The translations under genes were made by a program, and so were the position numbers. The notes under the pieces are model-generated. The model searched no databases and was not told the DNA's origin. It saw only the letters and a list, made by a program, of their open reading frames with translations. Shown here piece by piece: positions 59,835 to 64,000 of a DNA stretch of 64,000 nucleotides; positions within the stretch are counted from its first letter, which is position 1, and each line of letters opens with the position of its first letter. Source of the DNA: Luteococcus sp038433135 (GTDB lineage: Bacteria > Actinomycetota > Actinomycetes > Propionibacteriales > Propionibacteriaceae); contig NZ_JBCDMV010000003.1 of assembly GCF_038433135.1 (NCBI RefSeq), positions 1 through 64,000 on the forward strand, given 5' to 3'.

Positions 59835-61358
59835 ATGGAGCGGTCTCACCGCATCATCCCCGGCCGTCGCGGGAAGCGCGAGCGGCGACTCACCGTCGAT
59901 CACGTCACCGTCGTCGAGCGCCAACCGATGCGCAAGGCCATCGCCGGAGCCCTGGTGGGCAATGGCATGGAATGGTACGACTTCGGCATCTATGGCTACC
60001 TCACCGCAACCATGGCGGTGCTCTTCGTGCCCGACGTACCGGAGCAGTGGCGGATGGCCGTGGTGCTGGCCGGTTTTGCCGTGAGCTTCGTGGTCCGACC
60101 CATCGGCGGCCTGGTGCTTGGCCCGCTGGGCGACCGGATCGGCCGGCAGAAGGTGCTGGCGCTGACCATGATCATGATGTCGGTGGCCACCGCCGCGATC
60201 GGCCTGTTGCCCACCAGCGCGACGATCGGCAACTGGGCCCTGGCGGGTCTGCTGCTGTGCCGGATGGTGCAGGGCTTCTCCACCGGTGGCGAGTACGCCG
60301 GCGCCACCACCTTCGTCGCTGAATACGCCCCCGACAAGGAGCGCGGCTACCTGGCCAGCATTCTCGACGTCGGCTCCTACCTGGGTTTCGCCTTCGGTGC
60401 CGCCACCGTCGTCGCCTGCCAGCTGCTGCTGGGCGACCAGACCATGCTGGCGTGGGGCTGGCGAATCCCCTTCCTGATGGCGCTGCCCCTGGGTCTGATC
60501 TCGCTGTGGTTCCGCCTGCAGATCGAGGAGTCGCCCGCCTTCGAGCAGAACCAGGCGATGGAAGCCGCCGCCGAATCCACCCCGGACAGCGCCGCGCTGG
60601 GCGTGCTGGGGATCATCCGCCACCACTGGCGCCCCATCCTGATCGCGATGGCGCTGGTGGGCGCCACCAACACCGCCGGCTACTCGCTGACCTCGTACAT
60701 GCCGTCCTATCTGGAGACCAACCACGGCTACTCCGCGACGCAGGCCGCGCTGGCCACCATCCCCGCGCTGCTGGTGCTGTCCGCAGGGGTGCCCTTCGTC
60801 GGCAAACTCTCCGACCGGATCGGCCGCAAGCCGGTGTACGCCATCGCGATCACCTCGACGCTGGTGCTGACCATCCCCGCATACCTGATGATGGCCAACC
60901 GACGGCTGGTCTTCGTCGCCATGCTGATGCTGGCCTTCAGCGTGCTGTTCTACATCAGCATCTCCGCCTCGGCGCTGCCGGCGCTCTTCCCGACGGCGTC
61001 GCGTTATGGCGCGATGGCGATCGCCTACAACCTCTCCGCCTCGCTCTTCGGCGGCACCGCCCCGATGTTTGGTGAGCTGCTGGTGAAGTCCACCGGGATC
61101 ACCATTGCCCCCGCCTTCTACACCATGTTCTTCGCCGTGCTGGGCGGCATTGCCCTGCTGTGCATGAAGGAGAGCGCCCGCAAGCCGCTGCCCGGATCGA
61201 TGCCGTCGGTCGCCTCCGAACAGGAGGCACACGAACTGGTTGCCACGCAGGACGAGAACCCGGACATCGTCCACGAGGAGCTGCCCTTCGAGGAGCACGA
61301 GGCCCTGGCGGAGCAGATCCGCCAGGGGGAGGGCGCGACGGTGCCCGCCGCTCGCTGA
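59835..61358 (+). CDS. MHS-family (ProP-like) major facilitator transporter
   Basis: 507 residues with 12 membrane helices. GNGMEWYDFGIYGYL at the first helix, GPLGDRIGRQKVL between helices 2 and 3, and GFSTGGEYAGATTFVAEYAP in helix 4 are signatures of metabolite-proton symporters such as ProP and KgtP. The substrate may be an osmolyte, dicarboxylate or aromatic acid. ATG 59835 has GGAGGG 7 nt upstream; TTG 59820 is the alternative. The C-terminus is a ~45-residue acidic tail. Confidence 0.9.
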   Translation: MERSHRIIPGRRGKRERRLTVDHVTVVERQPMRKAIAGALVGNGMEWYDFGIYGYLTATMAVLFVPDVPEQWRMAVVLAGFAVSFVVRPIGGLVLGPLGDRIGRQKVLALTMIMMSVATAAIGLLPTSATIGNWALAGLLLCRMVQGFSTGGEYAGATTFVAEYAPDKERGYLASILDVGSYLGFAFGAATVVACQLLLGDQTMLAWGWRIPFLMALPLGLISLWFRLQIEESPAFEQNQAMEAAAESTPDSAALGVLGIIRHHWRPILIAMALVGATNTAGYSLTSYMPSYLETNHGYSATQAALATIPALLVLSAGVPFVGKLSDRIGRKPVYAIAITSTLVLTIPAYLMMANRRLVFVAMLMLAFSVLFYISISASALPALFPTASRYGAMAIAYNLSASLFGGTAPMFGELLVKSTGITIAPAFYTMFFAVLGGIALLCMKESARKPLPGSMPSVASEQEAHELVATQDENPDIVHEELPFEEHEALAEQIRQGEGATVPAAR

Positions 61359-61363
61359 CCCAA

Positions 61364-61464
61364 CCCTGCGAGGGTTGCGCAACAAGAATCCAAGACCGCC
61401 CCGGCCACGCTCGGCCGGGGCGGTCTGCTGTCTTCGGCGGCGGTGATGCGCAACCCTCGCAGGG
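61364..61464. terminator. Nested 101-bp hairpin between convergent genes
   Basis: Outer perfect 18-bp arms CCCTGCGAGGGTTGCGCA (61364-61381) and complement (61447-61464) enclose an inner perfect 14-bp stem AGACCGCCCCGGCC / complement (61393-61426, 6-nt loop). The inner stem alone is a strong bidirectional terminator for the transporter gene and ilvA. Confidence 0.8.
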
Positions 61465-61512
61465 CTGATCCTGCTGGGGCACCACGGCGGTGGCGCCGGC
61501 GAGGTGGCGGTC

Positions 61513-62778
61513 TCAGATCAGGAAGCGGTAGAAGGGGGAATCGGGGGAGACCACCTCGGCCTTGATCCCGGAGGCCTCCATTCGCTGCAGCAGCGCCTGG
61601 TAGGTGCTGGGATCACCCAGCTCGATCCCCACCAGGGCCGGGCCGATCTCCCGGTTGGAGCGCTTGACGTACTCGAAGTAGGTGATGTCGTCGTCGCTGC
61701 CCAGCACCTCGTCCAGGAAGCGGCGCAGCGCGCCCGGCTCCTGCGGGAAGTTGACCAGCAGGTAGTGCTTTCGGCCCTCCTGGATCAGCGAGCGCTCCAC
61801 GATCTCCGCATAGCGGGAGACATCGTTGTTTCCGCCGCTGACGATGGCGACGACGCTCTGACCAGGGGCGACGGTCACAGCGGGGGTGCCGGTGGCCGAA
61901 CGGAGTGCGGAGGCGGCGAGTGCTCCGGCGGGCTCGGCGATGATGCCGTCGGTCTGGTACATGGCCAGCATCTCGGTGCAGATCTCGCCCTCGGGCACGG
62001 TGACCAGCTCCAGCCCGGCGTCGCGGACCAAGGGGTAGGTGAAGTCGCCGGCCTTGCGCACCGCGGCGCCGTCGACGAAGGTGTCGATGCTGGGCAGCTC
62101 CACCGGTTCCCCGGCGGCGACGGCGGCCGCCATGCAGGCGGCCCCGGCGGGCTCGACGCCGACGATCCGGGTGCCGGGGCGGTTGCTCAACCAGGCAGTG
62201 CAGCCGGCCAGCATGCCGCCGCCGCCGACCGGCGCCAGCAGCACATCGGGGGTGTGGCCCAGTTGCTCGACGATCTCCCGGGCCACCGTGCCCTGACCGG
62301 CGGCGGTGCGCGGATCGTTGAAGGCGGGCACCATGGTGGCGCCCGTGGCCTCAACGGTCTCGCGGGCGGCGGCCGCGGCCTCGTCGTAGGTGTCGCCGGT
62401 GACCACCAGCTCCACCCATTCGCCGCCCAGCGCGGTCATCCGGTCACGCTTCTGCCGCGGGGTGGTGGACGGGACGAAGATCTTGCCGCGGATGCCCAGC
62501 TTGGCGCAGCTCCAGGCGACGCCCTGGCCGTGGTTGCCGGCCGAGGCGCACACCACGCCGGCCTTGCGTTCGGCCTCGGAGAGGGTGCTGATCAGGTTGT
62601 AGGCGCCGCGCAGCTTGTAGGAGCGCACCGGCTGCAGGTCTTCCCGCTTGAGCCAGACCTCGGCGCCGGTCGCCTCACTGAGCCGGTCGTTGCGCTGCAG
62701 CGGGGTGCGACTGGCCACCCCGTACAGGCGGGTGGCGGCGTCGTCGACGAGGGCGGAGAGCTCGGCAAGGGAAGTCAC
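61513..62778 (-). CDS. ilvA: Threonine ammonia-lyase (threonine deaminase)
   Basis: A 421-residue PLP enzyme converting threonine to 2-oxobutanoate for isoleucine synthesis. The PLP lysine is in VRSYKLRGAYN, SAGNHGQGVAW is the second motif and APVGGGGMLAG the phosphate-binding glycine loop. A single C-terminal ACT-like domain (about 325-421) marks the short Bacillus/Corynebacterium type, which usually responds to isoleucine. The GTG start follows AATAAT at 6 nt. Confidence 0.93.
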   Translation of the reverse strand: MTSLAELSALVDDAATRLYGVASRTPLQRNDRLSEATGAEVWLKREDLQPVRSYKLRGAYNLISTLSEAERKAGVVCASAGNHGQGVAWSCAKLGIRGKIFVPSTTPRQKRDRMTALGGEWVELVVTGDTYDEAAAAARETVEATGATMVPAFNDPRTAAGQGTVAREIVEQLGHTPDVLLAPVGGGGMLAGCTAWLSNRPGTRIVGVEPAGAACMAAAVAAGEPVELPSIDTFVDGAAVRKAGDFTYPLVRDAGLELVTVPEGEICTEMLAMYQTDGIIAEPAGALAASALRSATGTPAVTVAPGQSVVAIVSGGNNDVSRYAEIVERSLIQEGRKHYLLVNFPQEPGALRRFLDEVLGSDDDITYFEYVKRSNREIGPALVGIELGDPSTYQALLQRMEASGIKAEVVSPDSPFYRFLI

Positions 62779-62784
62779 CGGCCC

Positions 62785-62790
62785 ATTATT
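62785..62790 (-). promoter_or_regulatory. -10 hexamer of ilvA
   Basis: AATAAT on the minus strand, 6 nt before GTG 62778. Confidence 0.45.
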
Positions 62791-62796
62791 GCGGTC

Positions 62797-64000
62797 TCAG
62801 GAGCTGCGGCGACGCTGGTCCAGCGACGAGACCCGGGGCTGGGAGTCCATCAGGTCATCCAGGCTGGGCTGCTGGCGGATCAGCTCGTCGCGTTCGGGCA
62901 GGGAATCCGCCACGGCGGCCGAGGCCTGGTTGCGCTCGGGTTGGGGCCCCTCGACAAGGTCGGGGATCGTGGTTGAGTTGGGTGCCTCGTCCGACGCTGA
63001 CTCCAACTCCAGGGTGTCGTCGTCCTCCTCGATCGCCCGGGTCAGCTCGGTGGCGGTGAGCTGGCGGGGGGTCTCCTTGACCGGCTTGCCCGGGGGTAGC
63101 TCGGCATGGGTGACCTCCAGATCGTTGAACTTGCGGGCGGTCACCATCACCCGGCTCTCCAGCGAACCCAGCGTCGAGTTGTAGGCCTTCACCGCTTGGG
63201 TCAGCCCGCGGCCCACCGAGTCGAAGTGCTTGCCCATGGTGCCCAGTCGGTCGTACAGCTCGCGAGCCAGTTCCGCCACTTGGGCGGCGCTCTCCGCCAG
63301 CGCCGCCTGCTGCCAGCCGTGTGCCACAGCCCGCAGCAGCGGGATCAGGATGCTCGGCGTCGCCAGGGTGATGTTCTTGCGCGCCGCGTACTCGTGCAGG
63401 TCGGGCATCTGCTCGTGCGCGGCCTGCAGGAAGGCCTCACTGGGCATGAACAGAATGGTGAACTCGGGGGTGTTCTTCTCCAGCTTCCAGTACTGCTTGT
63501 TGCTGAGCTGGTCAATGTGGTTGCGGACGTGCCGGGCGAAGGTCAGCAGGTGGGTGTCGCGCAGCGAGTCGTCGGGGGCCTCGTAGGCATCAAGGAAGGC
63601 ACTCAGCGGCACCTTGGAGTCGACGAACAGCACCTTGCCGTCGGCGAGGTTGACCTTCATGTCCGGGCGCAGCACCCCGTCCTCGGTGCTGGTGGAAGTC
63701 TGCAGGTCAAAGTCGCAGCGCTCCACCATGCCGGCCAGCTCCGCGACCCGCTTCAGCTGGGTCTCGCCCCAGGTGCCGCGTACCTGTGGCTTGCGCAGGG
63801 CACTGACCAGTGAATTCGTCTCCCGACGCAGGTTCTCGCTGGTGACCAGCACGCTCTTGATCTGCTCGCGCATCTCCGCGGTGGCGCTGGCCCGTTCCCG
63901 CTCCACCTGGTTGATCCGGTCGTTCATCAGCTTCAGGCTCTCCGCGACGGGGGTCATCAGCTCCGCCGTCGCCTTGAAGCGGGCATCGGCGACGGCCTCG
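62797..64000 (-). CDS. rmuC: RmuC-family DNA recombination protein (5' end beyond the window)
   Basis: The C-terminal ~401 residues of RmuC; the frame stays open to the window edge (EAVADARFKATAELM before the first in-window ATG), so the start lies outside. A coiled coil leads into the RmuC domain with VRGTWGETQLKRVAELAGM, VDSKVPLSAFL and TPEFTILFMPSEAFL, a restriction-endonuclease-like fold thought to limit inversion at short inverted repeats. The C-terminal ~90 residues are acidic and disordered and include NSTTIPDLVEGPQ, encoded by a dispersed repeat. Confidence 0.9.
   Translation of the reverse strand, partial: EAVADARFKATAELMTPVAESLKLMNDRINQVERERASATAEMREQIKSVLVTSENLRRETNSLVSALRKPQVRGTWGETQLKRVAELAGMVERCDFDLQTSTSTEDGVLRPDMKVNLADGKVLFVDSKVPLSAFLDAYEAPDDSLRDTHLLTFARHVRNHIDQLSNKQYWKLEKNTPEFTILFMPSEAFLQAAHEQMPDLHEYAARKNITLATPSILIPLLRAVAHGWQQAALAESAAQVAELARELYDRLGTMGKHFDSVGRGLTQAVKAYNSTLGSLESRVMVTARKFNDLEVTHAELPPGKPVKETPRQLTATELTRAIEEDDDTLELESASDEAPNSTTIPDLVEGPQPERNQASAAVADSLPERDELIRQQPSLDDLMDSQPRVSSLDQRRRSS
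62943..62977. repeat. Dispersed CTCGACA-type repeat inside rmuC
   Basis: CCCCTCGACAAGGTCGGGG followed by ATCGTGGTTGAG matches the intergenic forward unit, e.g. 55987-56021. It is read in frame on the minus strand as STTIPDLVEGP. Confidence 0.75.

Overview
The window is 64 kb of high-GC DNA with short intergenic gaps, GTG starts, a Tat-exported PhoX phosphatase, DUF3073, DUF4245 and a PIN-PhoH protein. This gene set points to an actinobacterium, most likely Propionibacteriaceae (inferred from gene content and style; species not identified). I see no rRNA, insertion sequence, prophage or CRISPR array. The content is mostly chromosomal housekeeping with a few accessory genes.

Layout. 0-5 kb: a GH13 branching-enzyme-like gene, an XRE-type regulator behind a large nested inverted repeat, purC and an EamA transporter. 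5-15 kb: a putrescine/GABA catabolic region (aldehyde dehydrogenase, APC permease, TetR regulator, flavin amine oxidase, UspA-like protein, LysR regulator, gabT, gabD), which together can take putrescine to succinate. 15-34 kb: purS-purQ, phoX with a PHO-box-like repeat, a BadF-type kinase, pepN, purL, an AbiEi-like gene between two near-identical perfect hairpins, an aminotransferase, an amidase, an M20 dipeptidase, a PIN/Phd toxin-antitoxin pair, a DUF1992 gene and purF-purM. 34-40 kb: DUF3073, a hydrolase, and minus-strand tRNA-Phe, tRNA-Asp, tRNA-Glu and tRNA-Lys around DUF2853, an SH3b/peptidase-like secreted protein and a small membrane protein.

39-45 kb holds the least familiar genes: a Tat lipoprotein with a LamG-like domain, three tandem single-pass proteins with paired cysteines, and a convergent polytopic membrane protein, followed by about 670 bp without a gene that carries a cluster of GCGAAGT repeats. 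45-64 kb: a HAD phosphatase, a patatin, a cation diffusion facilitator, a dCMP deaminase, a GH31 glycosidase, phoH with an upstream short ORF, a CitE-like lyase, a spermidine-synthase-like protein, DUF4245, xseAB, a secreted protein, ispH, an MHS transporter, ilvA and a 5'-truncated rmuC.

Three window-wide signals cut across the annotation. First, about 25 genes carry a TANNNT-like -10 hexamer exactly 6 or 7 nt before the start codon, the pattern of leaderless mRNAs; the other genes carry ordinary ribosome binding sites. Second, a short repeat built on CTCGACAAGCTCGG recurs at seven loci, mostly as inverted pairs between genes; twice it supplies a gene's stop codon and once it lies in frame inside rmuC. 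Third, a 30-bp motif occurs upstream of two unrelated genes (pepN and the DUF1992 gene).
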